Shown here piece by piece: positions 31,668 to 41,832 of a stretch of DNA of 64,000 bases; within the stretch, counting starts at the first letter, position 1; each line of letters opens with the position of its first letter. The position numbers were made by a program, and so were the translations under genes. Source of the stretch: Cordylochernes scorpioides (taxonomy: Eukaryota; Arthropoda; Arachnida; Pseudoscorpiones; Chernetidae); contig CP092868.1 of the NCBI GenBank assembly GCA_030710605.1, positions 29,522,011 to 29,586,010 of the forward strand, in the 5' to 3' direction. A model generated the notes under the pieces. It searched no databases and was not told the DNA's origin. It saw nothing but the letters and a program-made list of their open reading frames with translations.

Positions 31668-34600
31668 ATGGATACACATAACTTAGCAAAAATCGAACAG
31701 TTAACAGAAAACAACTATACCACGTGGTCCATGAAAATGGAAGCAATTCTAGATTCAAAAGATCTCTTCGAGGACGTAATTGTTAATGACGAGCCAGACT
31801 TTACAAAAAATAAACTAGAATATGATATTTGGAAGAAAAAGAATCGGGAAGCATACAGCCTAATAATATTGTCACTTTCGGATGACTTAACAATCATCTT
31901 TCGAGGCGATAAAAGAGCCAAAAGAATTTGGTACGACATAAAGAAAAGGTTTGAAGGATCTCTAGAAAATAAAAGGATAGACCTAATGTTGGATCTAGCC
32001 AGACTAAAATTGAACCCAAATGAAAATGTCAACATGTATATTGTACGAGCACAGAAACTGGCACAAGAGATCACCCAGCTAGGAAAGACTGTAACAAAAA
32101 GAGAACTTGTACGATACATTGTTGAAGGACTCACACCTAACTTTGACACGATCGCAGCAGCACTGTCAATAAACAGAGAAATCTCCTTACCAGACTTGAG
32201 ACAAACTCTACTGGATTTCGAGAAGAAAAGACAGGACAGAAGCAAAAATCCTGAGAATGCTTTCAGATCATCAGGCAACCAATTCAAAGAAAAGTCATGC
32301 TTCATTTGCAAAAGAAAAGGACATTTCAAGAAAGACTGTTGGTTCAACCCTGACAACAAAGGAAATCAAAAGAATACAACAAACAAAAATAACATGGCCA
32401 GTACAAGGAACTACCATAAAGGACCAAAACAAAACAAAGACACAGCCAGGTCAGCAATCCAAGAACGATCCCAACGAAGAGACTCCACTTCAGAATACGC
32501 ACTACATGCAAGCACAAGGGAGGAACGCCCGACAACTCAGGACGTGTGGATAATTGATTCTGCGTGCACAAGCCACATGACTTCCCATGGTGATTGGATC
32601 GAGCACAAGACGGAGGAGAGAAGAAGCATACAAGTGGCAGAAGAAGGGAGGCACATCGAATCTACCTCATCGGGATTAATCCAAGCTACTGTACAAGGTA
32701 AGGACAAACTTAACAACGCTGTAACCCTGCATAATGTCCTCCATGTACCACACCTGAAAGGAAATCTAATGTCCATTCCAAGCGTAGTAAGAAGAGGGAA
32801 CTCTGTTCTTTTGAACTCTGAAGGAGCATACATATACTCTTCTGATGACAAGCTAATAGGAACAGGCAACTTTGATGGTAACATGTACACATTGAACCTA
32901 TCACGTTTATCTGAAGCAACTCATGTCCCAAACGAACATTGCTTGATTTCAAAGGACAATTCTAGGACTGCATGGCACAGAAGGTTAGGACATCCTAGTA
33001 ACAACAAACTAGACCTGATTTTGAAGAACAATCTTCTAAAAGGCTTGAACTCTATAAATGGTACCCTTGATCAATGTGATGCTTGCTCCTTGGGAAAAAT
33101 GACCAAAGTACCCTATGTTCACACAGATAACAATCAGGAAAGCTACCCATTTGAAGCCATTTATGTCGATCTCTGTGGTCCAATGAGAATAAACTCCTTG
33201 GGCGGAAGTAAATATTTCTTGACCATCGTAGATGGATTTTCTAGGAGAATATTTGTAGAATTTCTCAAAGATAAACTCTCGGCAGCAGAAGTTTTGAAGA
33301 AGTTTATTGTAAAGAGAGAAAACGAGCTAAACTCAAAACTAAAACGACTTAGAACAGATAACGGAACAGAATTTATCAATAAAAACCTTGAAACCTTCAT
33401 AGAATCCAAAGGAATTAAACATGAACTAACTACACCGTACACCCCAAGAAGCAATGGGAGAGTTGAAAGAACTAACAGAACACTATTAGACAAAGGCCGA
33501 ACACTTCTGGCAGACTCCCAATTACCCCTACACTTCTGGGCAGAAGCTGTGAATACAGCTGCATATCTGTACAATCTAACTCCCACAACCAATGACCCAG
33601 ACACTACCCCTATGGAAAAATGGAAAGGTAAAAAGCCATCCGTCTCTCACATCATGAGATTTGGTTGTGAAGTCTTCTATAAACTCGAGAATCATCAAAG
33701 ACACAAACTAGAAGCTAAATCTAAGAGAGGAATATTTGTAGGCTATTCAAGATGCAGAAGAGCTTATCGAGTATTTGATATCACAGCGAGAGTCATTCTT
33801 GAAACCGCAGACATTCACTTCAGAGAGAACAATAATGTCATCTCGGAAGAAAAACAAAGTGATAATAATACGGACACTGACACATATTTCTTCATTCAGG
33901 AGGATGAACAACTGGACAATCATGTTCTATCAGATGTTGATATTGAAGAGCCAGCACCAGATACCATGATCAACAGACAGACAGAGTCAAGTGAATCAGA
34001 CAGACCACAAAGAACTCGAACAATACCTAAAAGATTCGATGACTACGTTCTGGCTACTACGAATGAAACCATTCCGAAAGACTATGATGAAGCCATCGCA
34101 CGCGAAGACAAGAAACATTGGGAGAACGCAATGCTTGAGGAAATACAGAACATGTACTCGCATCAAGTATGGGAACTAGTACCTAGACCTGTAAACGCTA
34201 AAGTTGTCAAAAGTAAATGGGTGTTCAAAATATCTAAAGACCAAGAAAACAAAACTTACAAAGCTAGACTTGTTGCAATGGGATACAACCAAATCCCAGG
34301 AAGAGATTACAACGAAAGTTTCAGCCCTGTAATTAAAAATGCCACCCTCAGGACTATTTTGTCAATGGCAGCAACAAAAGATTCAGTCATTAAACTATTT
34401 GATGTAAAAGCAGCCTATCTAAATGGAAACATTGAAAATACAATATTCATGGAACAACCTGCTGGATTTGTCCAAGACAGAAACAAAGTTTGCAAACTCA
34501 ACAAAAGTATTTACGGTCTACCTCAATCCGGAAGATCGTGGTATGAGAAATTCAGTCAAGTACTTCATGACTGTGGACTGGAAAAACTTAAATCTGATCC

Positions 34601-35417
34601 TTGCCTATTTAAATGGAAGAATGAAGACAAATACTTCTATGTAGGGATATATGTTGATGACTTTATCACTGTCTCAGATTCTGAAGATACCTCAAACAGA
34701 TTCATCAATAAATTGAGACATCACCTGGAAATAAAGGATGTAACATGTAAAGGCATGTTTTTGGGAATCAAGATCATACAAGACAAGGAGGGAATTTCGC
34801 TACAGCAAAGCCACTATGTACAACAAATATTGCAGAAATATGGAATGGAAAATTGTAAGGAAGTTCCAACACCAGGTTCCAAAGAAATCAATTTGGATAA
34901 TCATATTGAAGATGACAATTGTGAACAGCACACTTACCAGGAAGCCCTTGGAATGCTAATGTTTCTAGCTGTTAACACCAGACCCGACATTGCTTACATC
35001 ACTAGCAAACTTTCACAGTACTCCAGACAACCAAAACAGATGCACTGGACAGCAATCAAAAGAGTTATGAGATACCTACGAGGAACAATTGACCTAGGAG
35101 TGAAATTTGAAAGAGGGAAGACTGGAATCCTGAAGTCCTACGCCGATGCCAGCTGGTCGACCACTCATGACGGAAAATCCTACGGCGGATATGTATTGAA
35201 GCTCGGCGAAGCAACTATAGACTGGAAAAGTAGTAAACAACCACTCGTCGCCCTCTCCACAATGGAAGCGGAAATGATAGCTGCTTGTGAAAGCTGCTGT
35301 CAAATCAAGTGGATAATAAACCTGTTACGAGAGCTGGAAGAATGGAATTTCATGGAAAAAACCAACTGCGATCTATACAGACAGTCAGTCATTGATCAAC
35401 TGGATCTCCAGCCCTAA
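31668..35417 (+). CDS. Copia gag-pol polyprotein, frame ends early in RNase H
   Basis: 1249 codons. Residues 1-200 are gag (UBN2-like; TENNYTTWSMKMEAIL). The CCHC knuckle CFICKRKGHFKKDC is at 211-224. The protease active site is Asp297 in IIDSACTSH, with Ala where many families have Gly. The integrase zinc site is His437, His442, Cys470 and Cys473. The integrase core is Asp501, Asp564 and Glu600, a D-D-35-E spacing. RT: Asp912 in LFDVKAAYLNG and YVDD at 995-998. RNase H: Asp1160 and Glu1200/1202. The start is the first ATG after the leader, followed by a normal gag. After the RNase H Glu the frame leaves the conserved path at an A6 run (35356-35361), so the last 15 or so residues are out of register. 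The proper continuation is in another frame at about 35376-35610. Confidence 0.95.
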   Translation: MDTHNLAKIEQLTENNYTTWSMKMEAILDSKDLFEDVIVNDEPDFTKNKLEYDIWKKKNREAYSLIILSLSDDLTIIFRGDKRAKRIWYDIKKRFEGSLENKRIDLMLDLARLKLNPNENVNMYIVRAQKLAQEITQLGKTVTKRELVRYIVEGLTPNFDTIAAALSINREISLPDLRQTLLDFEKKRQDRSKNPENAFRSSGNQFKEKSCFICKRKGHFKKDCWFNPDNKGNQKNTTNKNNMASTRNYHKGPKQNKDTARSAIQERSQRRDSTSEYALHASTREERPTTQDVWIIDSACTSHMTSHGDWIEHKTEERRSIQVAEEGRHIESTSSGLIQATVQGKDKLNNAVTLHNVLHVPHLKGNLMSIPSVVRRGNSVLLNSEGAYIYSSDDKLIGTGNFDGNMYTLNLSRLSEATHVPNEHCLISKDNSRTAWHRRLGHPSNNKLDLILKNNLLKGLNSINGTLDQCDACSLGKMTKVPYVHTDNNQESYPFEAIYVDLCGPMRINSLGGSKYFLTIVDGFSRRIFVEFLKDKLSAAEVLKKFIVKRENELNSKLKRLRTDNGTEFINKNLETFIESKGIKHELTTPYTPRSNGRVERTNRTLLDKGRTLLADSQLPLHFWAEAVNTAAYLYNLTPTTNDPDTTPMEKWKGKKPSVSHIMRFGCEVFYKLENHQRHKLEAKSKRGIFVGYSRCRRAYRVFDITARVILETADIHFRENNNVISEEKQSDNNTDTDTYFFIQEDEQLDNHVLSDVDIEEPAPDTMINRQTESSESDRPQRTRTIPKRFDDYVLATTNETIPKDYDEAIAREDKKHWENAMLEEIQNMYSHQVWELVPRPVNAKVVKSKWVFKISKDQENKTYKARLVAMGYNQIPGRDYNESFSPVIKNATLRTILSMAATKDSVIKLFDVKAAYLNGNIENTIFMEQPAGFVQDRNKVCKLNKSIYGLPQSGRSWYEKFSQVLHDCGLEKLKSDPCLFKWKNEDKYFYVGIYVDDFITVSDSEDTSNRFINKLRHHLEIKDVTCKGMFLGIKIIQDKEGISLQQSHYVQQILQKYGMENCKEVPTPGSKEINLDNHIEDDNCEQHTYQEALGMLMFLAVNTRPDIAYITSKLSQYSRQPKQMHWTAIKRVMRYLRGTIDLGVKFERGKTGILKSYADASWSTTHDGKSYGGYVLKLGEATIDWKSSKQPLVALSTMEAEMIAACESCCQIKWIINLLRELEEWNFMEKTNCDLYRQSVIDQLDLQP

Positions 35418-35610
35418 ACAAAGCAGTCGCTGTAGACATATCAACAGAAAGTACCACTTCTTGAGAGACTGTTATGAATCCAGAGACATCTGCCTTCTGT
35501 ACAAGCCATCTCAGGACCTGGAGGCGGATATCTTCACAAAGGATCTATCCCGAGACCAGATGAAGAAACACCTGGAGAGCCTCAGCATCGTGGGAATAAA
35601 GCCAAAGTAA
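35356..35610 (+). pseudogene. Displaced RNase H C-terminus of the copia polyprotein
   Basis: In a different frame from the main polyprotein, this stretch reads the last copia RNase H blocks: HINRKYHFLRDCYESRDI, then LLYKPSQDLEADIFTKDLS, ending GIKPK and TAA at 35608-35610. The start of the shift is best placed in the A run at 35356-35361, where one base too many would explain it. Either the copy is defective or the run is misread. Confidence 0.8.
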
Positions 35611-35619
35611 GGAAGGACT
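35606..35619 (+). other. Polypurine tract of the copia element
   Basis: AAGTAAGGAAGGAC lies immediately before the 3' LTR and overlaps the stop codon of the RNase H frame. It is the expected plus-strand primer. Confidence 0.7.
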
Positions 35620-35877
35620 TGTTACGCAAACTTTGACTTTAATCATCATAGATGCTGACGTCACTACGATGACGTAACTTCCAACTTCTACCTTCAACCT
35701 TGCTGATGTTTACCGCTAACTTGTCTTAACAATATATGTAATGGAACAAGTCGTTCCTTAAATAAATATATATTTGTTTTTATCTAAAGGGATGTCCTCG
35801 TAACTACAACATACGTGAGTACAAAAACAACCAGAAATCCTCAAAAAGAATAACCGTATTTTGCTAAGCCTATATCA
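35620..35877 (+). repeat. 3' LTR of the copia element
   Basis: Identical by eye to 31287-31544 over 258 bp. Confidence 0.95.
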
Positions 35878-35882
35878 ATGGG

Positions 35883-36660
35883 TAACATATTTAATTTTAA
35901 TAGTATTTTTAATTTTAATAACGACATTTTATACTTTAATAACAATATTTTTCATTTTTAATCGATATTTTATGTTTAAAATATTATTATAACAATTTTA
36001 TACAATTAATATTTTCAGTTTTCTATTAAAATACCTTTTTTAAAAATGAAATTGGTCAAATTTTAGGCATTTTATATTCGTTTAATCAAGCATTAGAAAT
36101 AAATGATTTGATATTTTCTTAAGTTAACGACTGTTTAATATGGCGTTAAATATTTCCCATATTTCCACTACAAACGCCTTATACCCTTATGGTTTAGACA
36201 GTTTTAGAACTGTGATTTTTAATAGATTGTAATAGTTTCAAAGTAAACATTATTTAAGTTAGCACTTCACCTAAATGCTTCGAAATTAATTCTCAGTAAT
36301 ATAATATTACCATTCAAAACCTAATAAATTTATTTGATTAGGAATGATATTTTATTAATTAGAACATTTAATTAGCTATTCCTAAAGGCAATGGAGAATT
36401 ATAGTTTTCACTTTTAAGACAACATTTTACATTTTAATATAATAATATTTTGCATTTCAATTGCATTTTTCATTTTAATAACAACATTTTGCATTTTACT
36501 AACAACATTTACATTTTTATGCATAGTTTCAACATTTTATTTGAAACTTTAACAGTAATATGTTTTCTTTTCAAATTTATATTTAAAACACTTTTCATAT
36601 AAAAATACATTTTAATAACAACATGTCACACACTTTATTAACGACCCTTTTTATTTATAT
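35883..36660. repeat. AT-rich imperfect repeats, no gene
   Basis: Loose repetition of phrases such as TTTTAATAACAACATTTTGC, most obvious at 36410-36640. It continues the sequence left of the copia element. Nothing coding. Confidence 0.5.
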
Positions 36661-36664
36661 ATAA

Positions 36665-36954
36665 CAACGTGCTTCGCCCGGGAATTCCCCCGAGTGCAAT
36701 TTCCTTCATACTGAAAGAACATTACTAATAAATAGTATTAGAGCCATAGAATAGCAACACCGAAGTAATACATTATCACAGGCAAAAGGTGGGTAGAAAA
36801 TAAATTAATAAAAATACGAAATCCATTGTGTACATAGTAACGATAGGTTTGTAAGATTTATAAAAAGCGACATGCAAAATTTGGTACCAATTGGTTCAGT
36901 AGTTTTTGAGTTTATCGCGAAACAGACAAACATTGACTTTTATATAGAGAGAGA
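36665..36954 (-). mobile_element. Short Helitron
   Basis: The 5' end on the minus strand is TCTCTCTATATAAAAGTCAA (near 36954) followed by TGTTTGTCTGTTTCGCGATA. The 3' side carries the GGGCGAAGCACGTTG form of the Helitron hairpin region near 36675. The CTAG terminus is decayed. Its first 88 bp are repeated at 37192-37285. Confidence 0.55.
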
Positions 36955-36991
36955 TATAATATAAATGAGTTTTAAAAATTGTAAAAAAAAA

Positions 36992-37062
36992 TGCATCGAA
37001 CGGGAATCGAACCCGGGCCGCCCGCGTGGCAGGCGAGCATTCTACCACTGGACCACCGATGC
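36992..37062 (-). tRNA. tRNA-Gly(GCC)
   Basis: A 70-nt body plus discriminator A. Acceptor stem GCATCGG with TCGATGC forms seven pairs, the last a G-U. The anticodon loop is CTGCCAC with U33 and anticodon GCC. The B box is GGTTCGATTCC. The T stem has one mismatch (C with T). A T9 run, a Pol III terminator, follows at 36990-36982. The 3' flank (ACAATTTTTAAAACTCATTTA) is shared with the tRNA pseudogenes at 1414 and 50045, so this copy is either the source or another derivative. Confidence 0.65.
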
Positions 37063-37191
37063 TTATAAAAAATGGCCATATTCGGGTATTCCTTCCATTC
37101 CGGATTACTCCGCGTAAAAAAAAAGTTCTTCAAATGAAAAAAAGAAATAGCCAAAAATACTAATCAAAATGTAGCCGAAAAATTTCCTCGG

Positions 37192-37285
37192 GTTTATAAA
37201 AAGCGACATGCAAAATTTGGTACCAATTGGTTCAGTAGTTTTTGAGTTTATCGCGAAACAGACAGACATTGACTTTTATATATTG
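37192..37285 (-). repeat. Second copy of a Helitron 5' end
   Basis: Repeats TTTGGTACCAATTGGTTCAG..TCGCGAAACAGACAGACATT from the Helitron at 36665-36954. With that copy it brackets the tRNA-Gly gene. Confidence 0.6.
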
Positions 37286-37286
37286 A

Positions 37287-37490
37287 ATCAATAATTCCTT
37301 CTCTAAACTTTAATAACGAACCACTTGATGAGGAAAGAGTTTCTTTAATATACAATATCACAAGCTTTCGGGCATTTTGTCTCGTTTTACACCAGTAGAA
37401 GGGTTAATATGCCCGAAAGCTTGTGATTTCATATTGTATATTAAAGAAACTCTTTCCTTATCAAGTGGTTCGTTATTAAACATTTATATG
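37287..37490. mobile_element. Penelope-type foldback
   Basis: Arms TTTAATAACGAACCACTTGA..TACAATATCACAAGCTTTCG and complement, joined by CATTTTGTCTCGTTTTACAC. The right arm keeps GCCCGAAAGCTTGTGAT, the GAAA side of a hammerhead-like core; the CTGANGA side is lost. Confidence 0.6.
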
Positions 37491-37821
37491 AAAGGAAGAA
37501 AAAAATTTTTCTTCCTTTCATTCATTAAATTACTGATTTCAATTATTTAGGTTTTTATAAACATTTATATATAGAGATATTTTATACTTTATAACAACAT
37601 CTTTAATCTATATTTTTCGATTTAATTTGATATTTATGCTATTACATTGTATGCGGCAACTGAGAGAAGTAAAGTTAAGGAAAATGGGTGGAATCCAGCT
37701 GCGGAAGGATGGCCCATGTGAGGCCTCCCATAGCGCGACAGGGATTGGTGTGTGAGGGAGGTGAAGCGAAACGTTTGTTTCACAAGAGTGACATAAGACG
37801 TAATAACATCGTAGGGGCATG

Positions 37822-37868
37822 AAATGCTCTCGTGTAAAACCCGGGCATTGCCCGAGTCATTCGGCTAG
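37822..37868 (+). mobile_element. Helitron 3' end
   Basis: AAAACCCGGGCATTGCCCGA forms the terminal hairpin, followed by GTCATTCGG and CTAG (37865-37868) and a T. The matching 5' end on the plus strand was not found. 37491-37821 holds a moderately GC-rich tract without recognised content. Confidence 0.65.
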
Positions 37869-37981
37869 TTATCAATAAAAACAAATCACACACTATTTTA
37901 CGTTATTTGGATTGCTGATTCATACAATATAGTGCAGGCTGTTCCATAATAAATCATTAATACGATCATTAACACTTAGTA

Positions 37982-38668
37982 CAGTAGAACCTTCCTGTAA
38001 AGTGTTGAATATTACAGAGTATAACAATGGCTATAGATGAGACTGAGTTTGAAAAGGAACTTGTATGTATATAAGGTTTTAAGTATTGCTTTTGTTGTTT
38101 TCATGTAGCCATATATACTAAGATTTGTTTCATATAATTACTTTTTTTTGCTTATCCCTAGTACACGTGGTACAGGCCATGATAATCATAGTTGGTAGTT
38201 AGCGACTTCTCTTTTACTGTAAGCGCACCACATGTCTACACATGTGAAAGCAGTTCGACTTTGCACTTATAAATATGCCAGAGCCCCGTTTGATTACTTG
38301 CACTCGCTGGTGGGGTTGGACTTTTGCAAGAATCAGGGGGCCATTGGAGCATTTTTAATATATTTTTTTTAACAGAAAAAATGTGTCCAATGCGGGAATC
38401 GAACCCGGGTCGTAGTGGTCGAAAACCAAACGGTTTAACCAGCCTTCCACTATTAATAATAAATAATATGCAATGTTAAATTGATTACGGATTCATCCTT
38501 CTTACTTATTTTACTTACATAACATAAAGGACACCTAATTTCAGAGCCAAAGTATTGTTTAGGGAGAGGTGTCTTCTTACCGGAGAATTGCTAAATAGTA
38601 AAAACGGTAATTTTGCAAATGAAAACTGTCCTTTGTGGAGAGGTGTCCGCTAAAGGGAGGTTCTACTG
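37982..38668. mobile_element. Pogo-like MITE interrupted by SINE-A
   Basis: TIRs CAGTAGAACCTTCCTGTAAA and the complement of GCTAAAGGGAGGTTCTACTG, each followed by TA. There is no transposase. A SINE-A copy is inserted at 38148-38458. A second member of the family is at 59335-59693. Confidence 0.75.
38148..38458 (-). mobile_element. SINE-A copy 2
   Basis: Minus orientation, with the tRNA-like head near 38385-38455 (GGGAATCGAACCCGGGTCG on the plus strand) and the body down to the GTACACGTGGTACAGGCC end. Inserted in the pogo-like MITE. Confidence 0.75.
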
Positions 38669-38883
38669 TACAACAGTTTCTACAAATAAAAACGAAAATT
38701 CATTTGTTGGTTGAAATTTCTTGTAGATAGAAAATATTATCAAATCAATTTTCTTCTATATGAAGTTGAAATCGGTTGATACAGTAATATATAAATGTAC
38801 ATTTTCTTCTACAAGAATTCAACGTATATTTTATAAGGTTGCCCGAAAAGTTCGTGTTTTTCATATTACTTGGTGAATAATGA

Positions 38884-39149
38884 TGTCGCGAAATTTGTTT
38901 AGAGTGAAATTGCTGGCTCGGCAACCCTGGAGCTGACGTCACTTCCTGTGGATGTAACCCTTGCAAGGCCGCGTAGCCACGAGAATTATTCTCTTCTCTC
39001 CTCTCCATGTTTACTATTTAACCTATATATATTTTCTTCTTTTTCTTTAGATAAGAGGTGAAAAAGATATCACTCAATTTTCGAGCCTTAATTTGATAAT
39101 AAAACCTGCTGAAATAGCTCTGTGTACCTCTAATTATTCAATTGCGACA
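38884..39149 (+). repeat. Solo LTR with TGTCGC/GCGACA ends
   Basis: A 266-bp insert that begins TGTCGCGAAATTTG and ends CAATTGCGACA, the mirrored ends typical of many LTRs. It has TGACGTCACTTCC near 38934 and AATAAAACCTGCTG near 39100 as promoter and poly(A) candidates. The MITE sequence continues on both sides. The target duplication is not clean. Confidence 0.6.
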
Positions 39150-39177
39150 ATATTATTAAGGCAAATACATAATAATT

Positions 39178-39345
39178 ACATCCCTGGACTTTTATTTTTC
39201 CGTTTATCATTACTCTTCACAATTCATCCTTTCATACTTCATCCCTAAGGATAGAAATAGTCGTTATTTATCCTTAAAATAAATTACGATTTTTCGTTTA
39301 AAAGAAACATTTGCGGTAAAACTTGTTAAACATTGTTTTATAATT
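39178..39345 (+). repeat. Family E, single right arm
   Basis: ATCCCTGGACTTTTATTTTT, TTCACAATTCATCCTTTCAT and GAAATAGTCGTTATTTATCC match the right arm of 8532-9145. The left arm is missing. 39346-39768 is AT-rich without a gene. Confidence 0.65.
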
Positions 39346-39768
39346 CATATATGTTTTTAGTACCAATGAGTTATAGATATTGAGCTAACTATTTCTGTTT
39401 GGATATATTTACATATCTACCTGACTAACTCATTATCTCTCTCTCTCTTTCCTCTAACTCTATTCTTAATTTCTCTCACTTGACCAACTGGACTTGACTT
39501 GTGTCTCTAACAAGCCATAATTAAAATATAGTCTTATTATAAAATATAAAATAACCTTGCACAATAAGGGTTTTATAATAGTAAAGTGCAATTTTCCTAT
39601 ATTTAAAACATAGTCTATTGACTTATTCACATATTTATATTGAATAAAAAAGTTTTATAATTTTATAACTAAACTTTGGGAATTTTGATATCATATATAT
39701 AAATCAAATATAATAAATAAATTTAATATAAATAGACTCTTGCCAAACGTCGTTTTACATAATAATAT

Positions 39769-39932
39769 TGCCACGTGGAAAATTAGGAAAGACAAAAAAC
39801 TTCGGGACCACACAGCAATTTATTTAAGGCAAGAACAAACTATGAAATGATAAACAAAAGATAAGCAATGAGGGAAGTTTACAAAGTAACTAAATATAAA
39901 CATAAAAAATAATACTCTGTTAATAAAGACAT
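39769..39932 (-). repeat. TRIM-family LTR, truncated
   Basis: TGCCACGTGGAAAATTAGGA through ACTCTGTTAATAA on the plus strand. The outer end with GTTACA is missing. ATAT precedes it at 39765. Confidence 0.65.
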
Positions 39933-39947
39933 TACTTACTTTGAGAA

Positions 39948-40205
39948 AAAAAGGCATCTCCTTATCGTGCAACTGAAAGTTGCTGATGGCTTGAGTCATC
40001 TATCGGAATAAATATCAACTATTCTCGTTGATTTTTAATTATTCCAGAATTGGCCAAATACCCATTTTTGATTAATCAAGAAAAGCTAACCACGGACGCG
40101 TTTCGGGCGCGAATAAAAATCAACGAGAATAGTTTATATTTATTCCGATAGATGGCGCAAGCCATCAGTAACCTTCAGTTGCACGATAAGGAGATGCCTT
40201 TTTTT
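39948..40205. mobile_element. FB2 foldback element, most complete copy
   Basis: Arms AAAAGGCATCTCCTTATCGT.. and its complement, about 95 bp each, around a core with TTTTTGATTAATCAAGAAAA and GGACGCGTTTCGGGCGCGAA. The CATCTATCGGAATAAATATC tract lies in both arms. Confidence 0.75.
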
Positions 40206-40380
40206 CATAATAATGCACCTTATCCCAGTACAATATCACATTTGTACTATTTTTTCAATAAATACTTTGTTAGAATACAATTATTTTATACATAATACAA
40301 AGACATTATACATAACAGTCGAATAATATTGGTATATTTCAATTTTTTGCAAGTGTTTACAAACCTTTGGGACAATCTTT

Positions 40381-41139
40381 TATATAAATAAATTTAAAAT
40401 AGATCTCTAAGATTTTTCAACACTTGAATCTATGCTTTATAACACTAAGATTATCTTTCTAAAGAAAATTCAAATTTTTGACATCAAAATTTCAATAAAA
40501 TACTATCACACTTTTACACACAAAAACCAACTTATCTATTTCATTAATCTAAAAATAAAACAAAAATTAAGATCAAAGTTTAAAAAAAGATATAAATAAG
40601 AGCAGTTAAAAATCCTCAAGAAAGAACTTCGATTTTTTAAAAAATCAATTTTCCTTTTCCCTTCAAAACATCAATAGCTATAATTGAGAAAAGATTCCGA
40701 TAATAGGCTCCATTTTGTATTCTTCAATGGTTATTCTGTCTGTTGGTATTGATTTCAGCAGAAGAATTAAGTCATTATCTTGATCAACTGAGTCAAGATT
40801 ATTGATAGAAAATGTAATTGTGTTTAAAGTCTTTATTTCTCGATTACATTCCCTCTCTTTTTCTTCTTCTTTATTATCTCCACTCAATCATATTAGGGTA
40901 TCAAGCTTGTTTGACAACCATCATGACTGTGTGAAGTATAATGCGTCTAGCTTTGTCATTAAGACTGGGAGCACTACTCAGTGGCAAGTCGACTTATCTC
41001 CAAAAGAAATGGCTGCCTCTGACATGAAAAACAGACACCATGTGCAGCCGCTCCTAACATGGAGTACAAACGCTGCTCATCCTGTATCCATGTGTATATC
41101 TCTCGATTATACTTTTACTTTTGTAAGTGACTTTTAGGT
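40381..41139. other. No recognisable gene
   Basis: AT-rich with one open stretch of about 110 codons on the plus strand (40802-41137) that has no recognisable motif and ends inside a SINE. Not supported as a gene. Confidence 0.45.
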
Positions 41140-41425
41140 ATTATCCCTAGTACACGTGGTACAGGCCATGATAATCATGGTGGGTAGTTAGCGACTATTT
41201 TACTTTTACTGTAAGTGCATCACATATCTACATATGTGAAAAGTAGTTCAACTTTACACTTTCATGTGAGAAAGCCCCGTTTGGTTACTTGCACTCGCTG
41301 GTAGGGTTGTACCTTTGAAAAAATCGGGAGCCATTGGAGCCATTTAGAAAAAAGTGCCCAATGCAGTATTCAATCCCGGGTCGTAGCGGTCGAAAATAAA
41401 TGGTTTAGACCACCCTTCCACCGAC
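41140..41425 (-). mobile_element. SINE-A copy 3
   Basis: Complete from the tRNA-like head (about 41425-41355) to the CCACGTGTACTAGG end near 41145. It faces the partial copy at 41455-41553. Confidence 0.75.
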
Positions 41426-41454
41426 CCTCACTTTTGTTAGTGAAATATTCGAAC

Positions 41455-41553
41455 TGCTTTTCACATATGTAGACATGTGGTACACTTACAGTAAAAGCAG
41501 TCGCTAACAAACCACCATGATTATCATGGCCTGTACCATGTGTACTAGGGATA
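41455..41553 (+). mobile_element. SINE-A copy 4, 3' body only, inverted
   Basis: GCTTTTCACATATGTAGACA through CCTGTACCATGTGTACTAGG, the reverse complement of the left part of copy 3. With that copy it makes an inverted pair separated by about 230 bp. Confidence 0.7.
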
Positions 41554-41832
41554 ATAATAAACATTCTTAATAAACGATAGTCCTGGCTTTCACTTCTGAT
41601 AGTATCTGAGAGAAATTTCCTCAACAACAAATAAGATGAAAATGTTGCCAAACCTCGTGTAGTCACTTTGTCACAAACTCGAATATGCTATTTTGAGGAG
41701 ACAGTCAATAGATGGCGCTTAGTTTAAATGTCTATTTTGACGGGAGAGGTTACCTTTCTTTTATAGATATTCAAAAAATCTATATGTGTATTCATATATA
41801 TATATGTGTGTGTTTTATTTTCAATTACCTCC

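Larger units (their letters stand above)
31287..35877 (+). mobile_element. Ty1/copia LTR retrotransposon, structurally complete
   Basis: 4591 bp with 258-bp LTRs that I find identical base for base, TG..CA ends and a 5-bp target duplication ATGGG (31282-31286 and 35878-35882). Order: LTR, primer-binding site, leader, gag-pol, polypurine tract, LTR. Domain order protease-integrase-RT-RNase H is that of Ty1/copia. Identical LTRs imply a very recent insertion. The only visible defect is one frame break near 35356. Confidence 0.95.
38835..40380. mobile_element. Mariner-type MITE with four nested insertions
   Basis: Left end GGTTGCCCGAAAAGTTCGTG and right end complementary to GTTTACAAACCTTTGGGACA, as in the MITE at 6887-7414. 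Internal pieces (TTACTTGGTGAATAAT, AAGGCAAATACATAATAATT, ATACAAAGACATTATACATA) line up with that copy. Between them sit a solo LTR, a family E arm, a TRIM LTR piece and an FB2 element. Confidence 0.6.

Noticed and set aside
40802-41137. 111-codon plus-strand frame
   Set aside because: No motif or signal, and it terminates at the start of a SINE. Not supported.
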